From Clostridia bacterium (GTDB lineage: Bacteria > Bacillota > Clostridia > JAQVDB01), in contig JAQVDB010000003.1 of the NCBI GenBank assembly GCA_028698525.1, positions 1 to 55,021 on the forward strand: a DNA stretch of 55,021 nt, read 5' to 3'. The position numbers were made by a program, and so were the translations under genes. The notes under the pieces are model-generated. The model was not told the DNA's origin, did not search any database, and saw only the letters and a program-made list of their open reading frames with translations. Positions 1-8,531 of the stretch are shown here, piece after piece (positions within the stretch are counted from its first letter, which is position 1; every line of letters begins with the position of its first letter).

Positions 1-22
1 TAAAAGTTTATTCAGTTTATGC

Positions 23-51
23 TTTATAAACATGATGATTTTAATTATAAT
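23..51 (+). promoter_or_regulatory. Possible sigma-A promoter for the thioesterase gene
   Basis: TTTATA (23-28) and a perfect TATAAT (46-51) are separated by 17 nt and lie about 40 nt before the first start codon. The -35 box matches only 4 of 6 consensus bases, so this is suggestive. Confidence 0.4.
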
Positions 52-92
52 ATAGGTATGTTTATAATCAGTTTACAAGAAAGGAATATGAT

Positions 93-572
93 ATGGATAA
101 GATAAAGACACCTTCACAATCGCAACTTGAAATGACAGAGATGGTGATTCCAAATGATACGAATATGCTGGGCAATTTACTAGGTGGCAGGATGATGCAT
201 TGGCTGGACATAGCAGGTGCAATCGTAGCTTCCCGGCATTCAAACAGTACTGTTGTCACTGTCGCTGTTGATAGTTTGGAATTTAAGCATCCTGTAAAGC
301 TGGGTGAGGTCGTTATCCTAGAAGCCAAAATGGTATGGACAGGTAGGACCTCTATGGCGGTAAAAGTCGATGCTTTTTCTGAAGACCTTAAAGAAGGTAA
401 GAAAAGGCATACCAATTCGGCATATTTGACATTTGTTGCATTGGACGATGAAGGCAGTCCCACCCCTGTACCGCATTTAGAGCCAGAGACTGAAGAGGAA
501 AAGAGAGAATTTAGACTTTTTGAACAAAGGAGAAACTGTGTTACAGTTAAAGATAGCAAGGGAGATGAATAG
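93..572 (+). CDS. Acyl-CoA thioesterase, hotdog fold (YciA/ACOT type)
   Basis: This 159-residue protein is probably a cytosolic thioesterase that hydrolyses acyl-CoA to free acid and CoA. Seen: the N-terminal half carries the hotdog signature PNDTNMLGNLLGG followed by a helix containing HWLDIAGA, and later the strand pattern VTVAVDSLEFKHPVKLGEVV typical of the ACOT7/YciA family. Length fits a single hotdog domain that would work as a multimer. The ATG at 93 follows AAGGAA by about 6 nt. It is separated from rodA by about 80 nt with its own possible promoter on each side, so it may be a single-gene unit. Substrate chain length cannot be read from the sequence. In many clostridia minCD genes precede rodA; here this metabolic gene does. 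Confidence 0.85.
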   Translation: MDKIKTPSQSQLEMTEMVIPNDTNMLGNLLGGRMMHWLDIAGAIVASRHSNSTVVTVAVDSLEFKHPVKLGEVVILEAKMVWTGRTSMAVKVDAFSEDLKEGKKRHTNSAYLTFVALDDEGSPTPVPHLEPETEEEKREFRLFEQRRNCVTVKDSKGDE

Positions 573-589
573 TGTAAGTGATTGTATTA

Positions 590-598
590 TGTTATAAT
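590..598 (+). promoter_or_regulatory. Extended -10 promoter candidate for rodA-mgsA
   Basis: TGTTATAAT (590-598) is an extended -10 element (TGnTATAAT) located 54 nt before the rodA start. No good -35 box is visible 17 nt upstream, which extended -10 promoters can tolerate. Confidence 0.35.
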
Positions 599-651
599 AC
601 AGTTGAATTTTAATTATTTTCCTTGTTTTGCAAGAGGGGGGTGAAGTATAG

Positions 652-1785
652 TTGTTTAAGAAAAAATTATTTAAAAATTTTGATTGGATTTTATTTATTG
701 TAATGATAATTACTATATTGTACGGATTAGTAATAATAGGGGCAGCTACAAATGCTGTAGATATAGATCCGGATACTGGAGAGATGGTACTGGGAAATTT
801 ATATTTTATAAAAAGACAGTTTATATGGTTTATAGTAGGTTTAATTGCTATGATAATTATTATAAGCATTGATTACCATGTGCTGGGGAATTTAGCTAAT
901 TATATATATGTTCTCAATTTGGTGCCATTGATCATGGTAGAATTATTTGCTGATGAGACCAAGGGTGCTGCTAGGTGGTTAGAGATAGGGACAATTAAGA
1001 TACAGCCTTCTGAATTTGCTAAAGTTGCAATAATAATAACTCTTGCAAAGCTTTTATCCAAAAAGACTGAAGATATCGATAGCATTGGCGAGCTTTTTTT
1101 GGTTTTATTACATGTGGGTATTCCTATGATTTTGATATTGAAGCAACCTGATTTGGGTACTTCTATTGTTTTTTTGGTGATAACTTTCTTTATGCTCTAT
1201 ATTGGAGGTATAAAATATAAGCTTCTTGCAGGTCTAACGGCAGCAGGTGTGGTATCCGGAGTTCTTATGTTTTTCTTTGGGTTGGGAAAATTTCAAAAGG
1301 CGAGACTGCTGGCTTATAAATACCCTGAAATGGATAAGTTGGGCGTAGGCTATAATGTAAGACTTGCAAAAACGGCGATAGGTTCCGGGCAGATGTTTGG
1401 GCAAGGTTTGTTCAATGACAATGCATTGAGTAAGTTAAACTTTATACCTGAAAAACAAACGGATTTTATTTTTTCGGTATTGGGTGAATCCCTTGGGTTT
1501 GTCGGGTGTATAGGGTTAATTTTGTTATATTTTATAATGATAATGAGGATTATTAGAATCTCAAGGTTGGCAAAGGATAAATTTGGACAGCTAATCGCCA
1601 TAGGTGTAGTATCTGTCTTAATGTTTCAAATTTTTGAAAATATAGGTATGAACGTAGGGATTATGCCTGTAACGGGTATCCCTCTTCCGTTTGTAAGCTA
1701 TGGGGGAAGTTCTTTACTAGTTTCAATGATTTCGATAGGTATTGTATTGAATGTTGGTATGAGGAGAAATGTAATTAAATTTTGA
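652..1785 (+). CDS. rodA: Rod-shape SEDS glycosyltransferase RodA
   Basis: RodA polymerises lipid II into glycan strands during cell elongation, working with a class B penicillin-binding protein. The 377-residue product is highly hydrophobic with about ten membrane segments. It has the SEDS family signatures [13 protein letters not shown] in the middle, [19 protein letters not shown] (containing the conserved functional Asp) and the C-terminal [13 protein letters not shown]. The start is a TTG at 652 preceded by the run AGAGGGGGGTGA. mgsA follows after 19 nt, so the two are probably cotranscribed. FtsW and SpoVE are paralogues with the same fold; the mgsA/spoIVF neighbourhood favours RodA. 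Confidence 0.9.
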   Translation: MFKKKLFKNFDWILFIVMIITILYGLVIIGAATNAVDIDPDTGEMVLGNLYFIKRQFIWFIVGLIAMIIIISIDYHVLGNLANYIYVLNLVPLIMVELFADETKGAARWLEIGTIKIQPSEFAKVAIIITLAKLLSKKTEDIDSIGELFLVLLHVGIPMILILKQPDLGTSIVFLVITFFMLYIGGIKYKLLAGLTAAGVVSGVLMFFFGLGKFQKARLLAYKYPEMDKLGVGYNVRLAKTAIGSGQMFGQGLFNDNALSKLNFIPEKQTDFIFSVLGESLGFVGCIGLILLYFIMIMRIIRISRLAKDKFGQLIAIGVVSVLMFQIFENIGMNVGIMPVTGIPLPFVSYGGSSLLVSMISIGIVLNVGMRRNVIKF

Positions 1786-1804
1786 CAGTAATAGGGGGGA
1801 TATT

Positions 1805-2218
1805 ATGGATGTAGCATTGATCGCACATGATAAAAAAAAGAGTTTAATGATTGATCTGTGCATTGCATATAGAGATATTCTTACAAATCATAACCTGTAT
1901 GCTACAGGAACAACGGGAAAATTGATAATAGAGAACACCGGGCTTAAAGTTCATAGGTTTTTATCTGGTCCGATGGGTGGAGATCAGCAAATAGGCTCGC
2001 TGATTGCATACAATAAGATGGATGTGGTGATATTTATGAGGGATCCATTAACTGCTCAACCCCATGAACCTGATGTAAACGCGCTACTGCGGTTATGTGA
2101 TGTGCACAATATACCACTGGCCACTAACATGGCAACTGCTGAGGTTATGATAAAGGCATTGGAGAGAGGAGATTTGGATTGGAGGAAGGTAGTGAATCCT
2201 TCTGATAAAAAGGATTGA
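1805..2218 (+). CDS. mgsA: Methylglyoxal synthase
   Basis: MgsA converts dihydroxyacetone phosphate into methylglyoxal and phosphate, a bypass of lower glycolysis that relieves sugar-phosphate stress. The 137-residue protein is complete. It shows the N-terminal LIAHDKKK, the phosphate loop [22 protein letters not shown] with the catalytic Asp, and [18 protein letters not shown], all typical of the family. ATG 1805 is preceded by AGGGGGGA. The gene lies 19 nt after rodA and is followed directly by a strong terminator. Confidence 0.95.
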   Translation: MDVALIAHDKKKSLMIDLCIAYRDILTNHNLYATGTTGKLIIENTGLKVHRFLSGPMGGDQQIGSLIAYNKMDVVIFMRDPLTAQPHEPDVNALLRLCDVHNIPLATNMATAEVMIKALERGDLDWRKVVNPSDKKD

Positions 2219-2232
2219 TTGTATACTATAAG

Positions 2233-2263
2233 AGGATGCGTGAAAGGCGGCGCATCCTTTTTT
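2233..2263 (+). terminator. Rho-independent terminator after mgsA
   Basis: AGGATGCG (2233-2240) and CGCATCCT (2251-2258) form an 8-bp GC-rich stem with a 10-nt loop, followed by a run of T. The 158 nt from here to the next gene hold no other clear signal. Confidence 0.85.
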
Positions 2264-2421
2264 GTATTTATATAATATAATGCACTAAATTGAGGAGCTC
2301 TGAAGGTATTATATATACTGGTGCTGGTATTTCAAAAGTTGATTATCTATATATCATGCCAATGTTCGAGTAATATTATCAATCACAATTAAATATATTA
2401 TATTAAGCAGGAGGTGGTATA

Positions 2422-3222
2422 GTGGATAAAATAAAGTTGGACAGAGAACAATTAAAGGAAAAGATTCTCGAAAGAAGCAGAGAGCTTAGGACCCGCTATA
2501 ATATACAAAAAGACGATGAAGAAAGCGGTACAGGAGACGTTATGCTCAAAAAGTTAGGGATATGTGTGGTAATAGTATTGATTGTATTATTGATAAAGAG
2601 TATAAATACTCCTTTTACACAATCGGTTACGGATGGAATAAGGAGTGTAATCACTAGTTCTTTTGATATAGAGAAGAACATTGGCAAACTTAAATTTGTA
2701 GATGAGGTATTTCCTAATTTTACACAAAAAATTTCTCAAGTTTTTAGTGAAGAACAGGGGGATTTTGAATCTTCGGAAGATGAGATTACAACAGAGGATA
2801 TAGAGCAAGAACAAGTGAATTCAGGAACTCATATATATTTTATAGCTCCGCTAGAGGGTAGTTTGCAACGAAAGTTTGGAAAAGCGAAACATCCTATATA
2901 CGATAAAGATGTAATGAATTACGGAATAGATATAGCCGGAGAAGATAATAGTCCGGTGTTTGCAGTTTATGATGGTGAGGTGGTTGAAACAGGGACAAAT
3001 AATGAATATAAGAATTATATAAAGATAAAGCATGAAAAGGACACATATACTATATACAGCAATTGTTCTAATATTTTGGTACAAAAAGGTGATATAGTAA
3101 AACAATCTGATATAATAGGAAATATAGGTAAAAACTCTTATTTGCACTTTGAAGTGATAGTGAATCAGCAGAGATTAGATCCGTTAAAATTCATTAAACC
3201 AGAAAACAAGATAGTTAAGTAG
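2422..3222 (+). CDS. spoIVFA: SpoIVFA-like LytM (M23-fold) membrane protein
   Basis: The 266-residue product has a charged N-terminal cytoplasmic segment, one membrane helix (about residues 45-63), a spacer, and a C-terminal M23/LytM-like domain (about 140-262). It sits immediately before spoIVFB, the position of SpoIVFA, which in B. subtilis holds the SpoIVFB protease inactive until signalled. Usual zinc ligands are missing: the motif corresponding to HxGxD reads NYGIDIA and the terminal HxH reads YLH in SYLHFEV. This suggests a structural rather than hydrolytic domain. GTG 2422 follows AGGAGGTGG. The SpoIVFA role is inferred mainly from context plus architecture; a degenerate SpoIIQ-like protein is the alternative. 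Confidence 0.75.
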   Translation: MDKIKLDREQLKEKILERSRELRTRYNIQKDDEESGTGDVMLKKLGICVVIVLIVLLIKSINTPFTQSVTDGIRSVITSSFDIEKNIGKLKFVDEVFPNFTQKISQVFSEEQGDFESSEDEITTEDIEQEQVNSGTHIYFIAPLEGSLQRKFGKAKHPIYDKDVMNYGIDIAGEDNSPVFAVYDGEVVETGTNNEYKNYIKIKHEKDTYTIYSNCSNILVQKGDIVKQSDIIGNIGKNSYLHFEVIVNQQRLDPLKFIKPENKIVK

Positions 3223-3244
3223 ATGGGGAAGGCTACAGCTGATA

Positions 3245-4132
3245 ATGAGGATGTTCGATATTTATGGTATAAAGTTCAAGATAGGGGTTTTTACTATATT
3301 GTTGTTTGCATTAATAATAATTGCCGGTTTTATAAAGGAGACAGCAGTAATGCTGTCAATTATTTTTATACATGAATTTTCACACATTATAGTTGCTATT
3401 TTATATGGGTTAAAAGTAGTTGAAATAGAGTTACTTCCTATAGGTGGAACTGCTAAAATAGAAAATATGCAGGGATTATTTCCTGAACAAGAAATATTAA
3501 TATCTTTAGCAGGGCCTGCTGTAAATTTTATGATAGTTTTTATGATCAGATCATTAAACTTCAATACAAAAATAGATGGAAGCTTATTGCACTTTTTTAG
3601 TTGCGGTAACCTAATGCTAGGGATTTTTAATCTGATTCCTGCACTACCCCTTGATGGCGGAAGAATTTTGCGGGGAATATTGCATTATTTTATTGGATAT
3701 AAGAAGGCTACAAAAATACTGATAGCTTTAACTAGAGTAATCGCTGTTGGATTATTTATATTTAGTTTGTGTATAATAATTGAAGGTGGGAAAAATATAT
3801 TATCTTTATTTGTATCGATATTTTTATTGATAAATTCTAGAAAAGAATCAAAGATTTTGCCTTACATAAGCATAAGAAATATCTTGTCAAGACAAGAATA
3901 TAGCAATTTGAGGAGGAATCAGTCTAATATTAGGCACATTATTACGGATAAAGACACAAAAGCAAAAAACATAGTCGATGATTTTAAACCCTATAATTAT
4001 TATATTGTAGTCTTAACAGATCACGATGGGAAAGTATTAGGCTGCTTAGATGAATCCAGTTTAATCGATGGGATGATAGAATATGGTATAGATGTGCCAA
4101 TAGGAAAATTGGTATATATAAAGGATTTATAA
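3245..4132 (+). CDS. spoIVFB: Sporulation intramembrane metalloprotease SpoIVFB
   Basis: SpoIVFB is a site-2-protease (M50) that in B. subtilis cleaves pro-sigma-K inside the mother-cell membrane. The 295-residue protein has the zinc motif HEFSH at residues 43-47 and the third ligand in ALPLDGGR (Asp137), each embedded in hydrophobic segments. These positions match the B. subtilis enzyme. The C-terminal 90 residues resemble the CBS domain of this family (VVLTDHDGKVLGCLDESSL). The start at 3245 is preceded by GGGGAAGG at a rather long spacing. The gene is 22 nt after its presumed regulator. Its presence implies a mother-cell programme with a processed sigma-K or another substrate. Confidence 0.92.
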   Translation: MRMFDIYGIKFKIGVFTILLFALIIIAGFIKETAVMLSIIFIHEFSHIIVAILYGLKVVEIELLPIGGTAKIENMQGLFPEQEILISLAGPAVNFMIVFMIRSLNFNTKIDGSLLHFFSCGNLMLGIFNLIPALPLDGGRILRGILHYFIGYKKATKILIALTRVIAVGLFIFSLCIIIEGGKNILSLFVSIFLLINSRKESKILPYISIRNILSRQEYSNLRRNQSNIRHIITDKDTKAKNIVDDFKPYNYYIVVLTDHDGKVLGCLDESSLIDGMIEYGIDVPIGKLVYIKDL

Positions 4133-4183
4133 AATTTATGTAGAATAAAATGATAGTACGTTTTATTTTTAGGAGGAGTAGCA

Positions 4184-6019
4184 GTGTATCAAGAAATAGA
4201 CAGAGTTTTAAAGAAAGTCCAGAAACCAGCTAGATACATAGGCAATGAATATAACATGGTTATCAAAGATGTAGAAACTGTAGATGTTCGCTTTGCGTTT
4301 GCGTTTCCAGATACTTATGAAGTGGGAATGTCCCACTTGGGCCTTAAAATTTTATACCACTTGATGAATGAAAGAGATGATGTGTTTTGTGAAAGGGTAT
4401 TTGCCCCATGGCTGGATATGGAAGAGCAAATGCGAGGTAGGAATATCCCATTGTTTTCCCTCGAGACAAGGACAGCATTAAATGATTTTGATTTGATTGG
4501 ATTTACGTTGCAATATGAAATGTGTTATACAAACATATTAACTATGCTTGATCTTGGAAATATCCCTTTATTTTCAAAAGAAAGAGAATTGGAGCATCCC
4601 TTTATAATTGCCGGTGGACCAAGTGTTTATAATCCCGAACCATTGGCGGATATAATTGATTTTTTTGTGGTAGGTGAAGCAGAAAATGTAATAAACGATA
4701 TTATCGATGTATATAAGGAATGGAGGCATTTACCAGGCAAGAGCAGAGATGATTTTTTGAAACAAGCAGCTAGACTACCTGGTATATATGTCCCTAAATT
4801 TTATAATGTAGAGTATTATAAGGATGGTAGGATAAAAGAGTTTTATCCGATGCAAGAAGGCTGTCCGGTGAAAATTAAAAAAAATATAATAACTGATATG
4901 GATAAAGTTTATTATCCGGACAATGTCATAGTACCGTTTACCGATATAGTTCACGATAGAATAGTACTTGAAATATTCAGGGGGTGTACAAGAGGCTGCC
5001 GATTTTGTCAAGCGGGGATGGTATATAGGCCGGTTAGGGAGAAGTCTATATCTAGATTGATGGAACTATCACAAGATTTAATAAAAAATACCGGGTATGA
5101 ACAGATTTCGTTGGCTTCATTGAGTACAGGGGATTATTCTGAAATTGAAGATCTTATCCTTAAGTTGATGGAGAAAAATGAGGGACAAAAAGTTTCTTTA
5201 TCACTACCGTCTTTAAGGTTGGACAGTTTTTCAAAAGAATTTATCAAACAAATAAAAAAAGTAAAGAAAACAGGATTGACCTTTGCACCAGAGGCAGGGA
5301 CTCAAAGATTGAGAAATGTCATAAATAAGGGAATAGATGAGAAGGATTTGATAAATTCTGCTATAACCGCCTTTGAATTTGGATGGACAAGCTTGAAGTT
5401 TTATTTTATGTTAGGGTTACCTACTGAACAGGATGAGGATGTGGAGGCAATATTTGATCTTACGCAAAAGGTTGTAGATGAATATAAAAAAATGTCAAAG
5501 CCTTTAAAGAGATTAAAGATAACTGTGAGCACCTCTACTTTTGTTCCTAAAGCATTTACTCCCTTTCAATGGGAACCTCAGTTGTCAATATCAGAAATAC
5601 ATAGGAGACAGCAATATTTGAATTCTTTATTTAAGAACAAAAGAATAACATATAATTGGCATGATGCTGAACTGTCTTATCTAGAAGCAGTTTTTGCACG
5701 TGGGGATAGAAAGCTCAACAAAGTATTGTATAGGGCATGGCAGAAAGGATGCAGATTTGATAGCTGGAACAGCAATTTTAATTATCAAAAATGGATGCAG
5801 GCATTTGAAGAATGCCATATTGATCCTGATTTTTATGTATATAGAAAGAGAAATTATGATGAAATATTGCCTTGGGATCATATAGATGCAGGAGTATCAA
5901 AGCAATTTTTGATAAAAGAGCATAAAAGAGCTCTAAAGGGAATTACAACTCCTGATTGCAGAGAGGCATGCATTAATTGCGGGGTTAAGAACTTAAAAGA
6001 AGGTGTTTGTGAGCGATGA
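4184..6019 (+). CDS. B12-binding-type radical SAM protein, TIGR03960 family
   Basis: This 611-residue protein belongs to an uncharacterised family annotated as TIGR03960. The N-terminal third resembles a cobalamin-binding fold (FAFPDTYEVGMSHLGLKI; FIIAGGPSVYNPEPL). The central radical SAM core has the cluster motif CTRGCRFC (Cys268, Cys272, Cys275). A second cysteine group lies at the extreme C-terminus: Cys592, Cys596, Cys599 and Cys609, again spaced CxxxCxxC. The GTG start at 4184 follows GGAGGAGT. Its stop overlaps the next start (ATGA), and in other genomes the same partner is fused or adjacent. Biochemical function is unknown. The neighbourhood (rng, rplU, rpmA) suggests an RNA or ribosome modification, but that is inference. 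Confidence 0.88.
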   Translation: MYQEIDRVLKKVQKPARYIGNEYNMVIKDVETVDVRFAFAFPDTYEVGMSHLGLKILYHLMNERDDVFCERVFAPWLDMEEQMRGRNIPLFSLETRTALNDFDLIGFTLQYEMCYTNILTMLDLGNIPLFSKERELEHPFIIAGGPSVYNPEPLADIIDFFVVGEAENVINDIIDVYKEWRHLPGKSRDDFLKQAARLPGIYVPKFYNVEYYKDGRIKEFYPMQEGCPVKIKKNIITDMDKVYYPDNVIVPFTDIVHDRIVLEIFRGCTRGCRFCQAGMVYRPVREKSISRLMELSQDLIKNTGYEQISLASLSTGDYSEIEDLILKLMEKNEGQKVSLSLPSLRLDSFSKEFIKQIKKVKKTGLTFAPEAGTQRLRNVINKGIDEKDLINSAITAFEFGWTSLKFYFMLGLPTEQDEDVEAIFDLTQKVVDEYKKMSKPLKRLKITVSTSTFVPKAFTPFQWEPQLSISEIHRRQQYLNSLFKNKRITYNWHDAELSYLEAVFARGDRKLNKVLYRAWQKGCRFDSWNSNFNYQKWMQAFEECHIDPDFYVYRKRNYDEILPWDHIDAGVSKQFLIKEHKRALKGITTPDCREACINCGVKNLKEGVCER

Positions 6020-6705
6020 GACTATGGGCTAAATTCACCAAAAAAGAAAAATTAAAATATTTATCTCATTTAGACCTAGTAAGGACTTTTGAGAGAAGCT
6101 TCAGGAGAAGCAGACTTCCTGTTACTTTTACAAAAGGATATAATCCACATGTAAAATTTGCATTTGCATCTGCTTTGCCGGTAGGTACTAGCAGTACTTC
6201 TGAATATATAGACATATATTTAGATTCTCAACTGCATGCTTTAGATGTTATGAACAGACTGAATTGTAGTTTACCTGATGGCATAATAGTTACAGATATT
6301 AAAGAGGTGGAAGCGGATTTTCCATCTCTAATGTCTTTAATTAGAGGGGCTGAATATAAATTAACTTTAACTGAACCTTTAATTAAAACAGAGGGACACA
6401 TAAATCAATGCATAGTTGAAATGTTGAATAAAAAAGATGTTTTTATCGATAAAAAAACCAAAAAAGGATGGAAAAAGGTTGATTTAAAACCTTTAATTGT
6501 GAGCGCTTCATATAAAAACAATTATTTTGAAATTTTTTTGAAAACCGGTAGTGTAGCCAATGCTACACCGGAGCAATTTATACAGGCGTTGAACGATTAT
6601 ACTGATTTAAGTTTGGATATGGATATTATCGACATTCAAAGAAAGGGATTATTTATAAATAATCGAACAGAATTAAAGGAGACACCTTTTGACTATAAAC
6701 TTTAA
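6016..6705 (+). CDS. DUF2344 / TIGR03936 protein, partner of the radical SAM protein
   Basis: This 229-residue protein belongs to the DUF2344 family (TIGR03936). Visible family features are the N-terminal WAKFTKKEKLKYLSHLDLVR and the following SRLPVTFTKGYNPHVKFAFA, which resemble sequences found fused to radical SAM proteins elsewhere. It overlaps the upstream gene by 4 nt (ATGA), indicating translational coupling, and lies 20 nt before rng. No catalytic motif is visible and there is no membrane segment. It probably acts with the radical SAM protein, perhaps in substrate binding. Function is not known. Confidence 0.85.
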   Translation: MRLWAKFTKKEKLKYLSHLDLVRTFERSFRRSRLPVTFTKGYNPHVKFAFASALPVGTSSTSEYIDIYLDSQLHALDVMNRLNCSLPDGIIVTDIKEVEADFPSLMSLIRGAEYKLTLTEPLIKTEGHINQCIVEMLNKKDVFIDKKTKKGWKKVDLKPLIVSASYKNNYFEIFLKTGSVANATPEQFIQALNDYTDLSLDMDIIDIQRKGLFINNRTELKETPFDYKL

Positions 6706-6725
6706 TTATGCGGGAGAGTTGCTAA

Positions 6726-8417
6726 ATGAGCAAAGAAATAGTATCTGATATAAATTTTGAACAAACAAGAGTAGCCTTATTAGAAGATGGAGACTTGGTC
6801 GAAATTTACATAGAAAGACATGATAATCGCAGAATAGTGGGTAATATATACAAAGGAAAGGTTTCAAATGTTTTATCCGGTATGCAGGCGGCCTTTGTGG
6901 ATATAGGACTTGATAAAAATGCGTTTTTATACATAGGAGATATTGCTACAGATAAATCAGTGTTTGAATTTGAAAACTCGCAAATGAATATAGACAACAT
7001 ATCAATAACGGATGTTCTCAGACCAGGACAGGAAATAGTAGTCCAAGTTGTAAAAGAACCCATAGAAAGAAAGGGGCCAAGGATTACTACTAATATCACT
7101 ATACCCGGTAAATATCTTGTTTTGATGCCAACAGTCAATCATACAGGGGTATCTAAAAGGATACAAGAGGAAGATGAAAGGAATCGGTTAAAGCTAATAG
7201 CTGAAAAAATAAAGCGGGATGATATTGGTATAATTGTAAGGACTGCAGCTAGAAATAAAACAGAAGAAGAACTAAAGAAAGAACTGTCGTATTTGGAAAG
7301 TCTTTGGGAAAATATTAAGCAGAAAATCGCGGATGCCAAAGCTCCTTCGACTATATATCAAGATGAAAATTTGATGTATAGGATATTCAGGGATATTTTT
7401 TGTGATGATATAGATAAGTTTGTAATAAACGATAGAGAATGCTATCAAAACATATGTGATTATGCCAGATGTTCTTCACCAGAACTGGTTGATAGGATAA
7501 TATATTCAGATAACATACATATATTTGATGAATATAACATTGAATCAAAGATATTGAAGGCTATAAACAGAAAGGTCTGGTTGGATTGTGGTGGATATCT
7601 TGTAATAGATCAGACAGAAGCTTTGACTGTAATTGATGTAAATACAGGAAAATTTGTGGGATCAAAAAATCTAGAAGATACTGTATTTATAACTAATCTA
7701 CAAGCTGCAAAAGAAATAGCGAAACAGCTGAGGCTTAGGGATATAGGAGGAATAATAATAATTGATTTTATCGACATGGAGGTTGAACAGCATCAGAATG
7801 AGGTTTTGGAATTATTAAAACAGAGTCTGGAAAAGGACAGAACTAAAACTAACGTGCTAGGCATTACAAAATTAGGACTAGTTGAAATAACTAGAAAAAA
7901 AATAAGACAGAGAATAAGGTCTGTGTTGCAAAAGCCTTGCCCATATTGTGAAGGTACAGGGAAAGTTTTTTCTGAAGAGACAATGGTGATAAAGGTAAAA
8001 CGAAAGATAAGCAAGCTTTTTGCTGATAGTGGGGCTGAAGCAGTTCTTATTGAAGTGTATCCTGATGTTGCCTCTATGGTTATTGGTCAGAACGGAGAGG
8101 GATTATTACAACTAGAAAATCAATTTAAAGGAAAAGTTTATATAAAAGGTAACTATAATCTACATATTGAAGATATAAAAATCAAAGCAATAGGTGATGA
8201 TAAAGCGATAAACTCCCTTGCAATGCCGGTAAAGCAAGGAGAAATACTCTATCTGAACATTGAAGGGAGACATGTTGCTCAAAACAGAAATGGTATAGGA
8301 AGGATCGATGGTTATATAGTAGATGTTGAAAATGCGGGAAACTTAGTTGGTAAGCGAGTAAAGATAAAAATTGAAAAGGTATTTAGGACATATGCAAAAG
8401 CAATAATAACAAGTTGA
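6726..8417 (+). CDS. rng: Ribonuclease E/G family endoribonuclease
   Basis: The enzyme cuts single-stranded AU-rich RNA, as in rRNA maturation and mRNA decay. The 563-residue protein shows an S1 RNA-binding domain (about 37-125), an RNase-H-like catalytic region with the metal-binding aspartates in VIDVNTGKF (Asp304) and IIIDFID (Asp347), and the zinc-link CPYC (Cys405, Cys408). It is longer than E. coli RNase G (about 489 aa) because of a C-terminal extension (about 505-563) resembling a TRAM domain, an RNA-binding module. ATG 6726 follows GCGGGAGAG. It is the last gene of the operon with the radical SAM/DUF2344 pair, and the rplU promoter overlaps its stop codon. Confidence 0.93.
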   Translation: MSKEIVSDINFEQTRVALLEDGDLVEIYIERHDNRRIVGNIYKGKVSNVLSGMQAAFVDIGLDKNAFLYIGDIATDKSVFEFENSQMNIDNISITDVLRPGQEIVVQVVKEPIERKGPRITTNITIPGKYLVLMPTVNHTGVSKRIQEEDERNRLKLIAEKIKRDDIGIIVRTAARNKTEEELKKELSYLESLWENIKQKIADAKAPSTIYQDENLMYRIFRDIFCDDIDKFVINDRECYQNICDYARCSSPELVDRIIYSDNIHIFDEYNIESKILKAINRKVWLDCGGYLVIDQTEALTVIDVNTGKFVGSKNLEDTVFITNLQAAKEIAKQLRLRDIGGIIIIDFIDMEVEQHQNEVLELLKQSLEKDRTKTNVLGITKLGLVEITRKKIRQRIRSVLQKPCPYCEGTGKVFSEETMVIKVKRKISKLFADSGAEAVLIEVYPDVASMVIGQNGEGLLQLENQFKGKVYIKGNYNLHIEDIKIKAIGDDKAINSLAMPVKQGEILYLNIEGRHVAQNRNGIGRIDGYIVDVENAGNLVGKRVKIKIEKVFRTYAKAIITS

Positions 8418-8442
8418 CATGCAATATGCATTGTGCTAGAAT
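8414..8442 (+). promoter_or_regulatory. Sigma-A promoter of the rplU-prp-rpmA operon
   Basis: A perfect TTGACA (8414-8419) and TAGAAT (8437-8442) are separated by 17 nt. The -35 box overlaps the rng stop codon, and transcription would start near 8449 at the head of the L21 leader. Confidence 0.8.
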
Positions 8443-8448
8443 TACAGA

Positions 8449-8521
8449 GGTAAGCCGCTCAAAATGGGTTTAAAATCAATTTTTGATACCTGATTTTGGC
8501 GAGACTGGGAACGAGGAGGTG
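8449..8521 (+). promoter_or_regulatory. L21 leader RNA (ribosomal-protein autoregulatory leader)
   Basis: Between promoter and rplU lies a long hairpin. CGC-T-CAAAAT (8456-8465) pairs with ATTTTGGCG (8493-8501) with one bulged T, and an inner stem pairs GGT...ATCAA with TTGAT..ACC. It is followed by GAGACTGGGAACGAGGAGGTG, which contains the ribosome binding site. This layout and 3' sequence match my recollection of the L21 leader of Firmicutes, thought to bind L21 or L27 for feedback control. Assignment is by pattern only; a covariance-model search would confirm it. Confidence 0.7.
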
Positions 8522-8531
8522 TATTCACAAC

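Noticed and set aside
4144-4170. AATAAAA/TTTTATT inverted repeat before the radical SAM gene
   Set aside because: Only 7 A-T pairs with a 10-nt loop; too weak to call a terminator.
8496-8531. N-terminal extension of L21 beginning at a TTG
   Set aside because: It would translate the leader hairpin and the ribosome binding site, and L21 proteins begin at [11 protein letters not shown].
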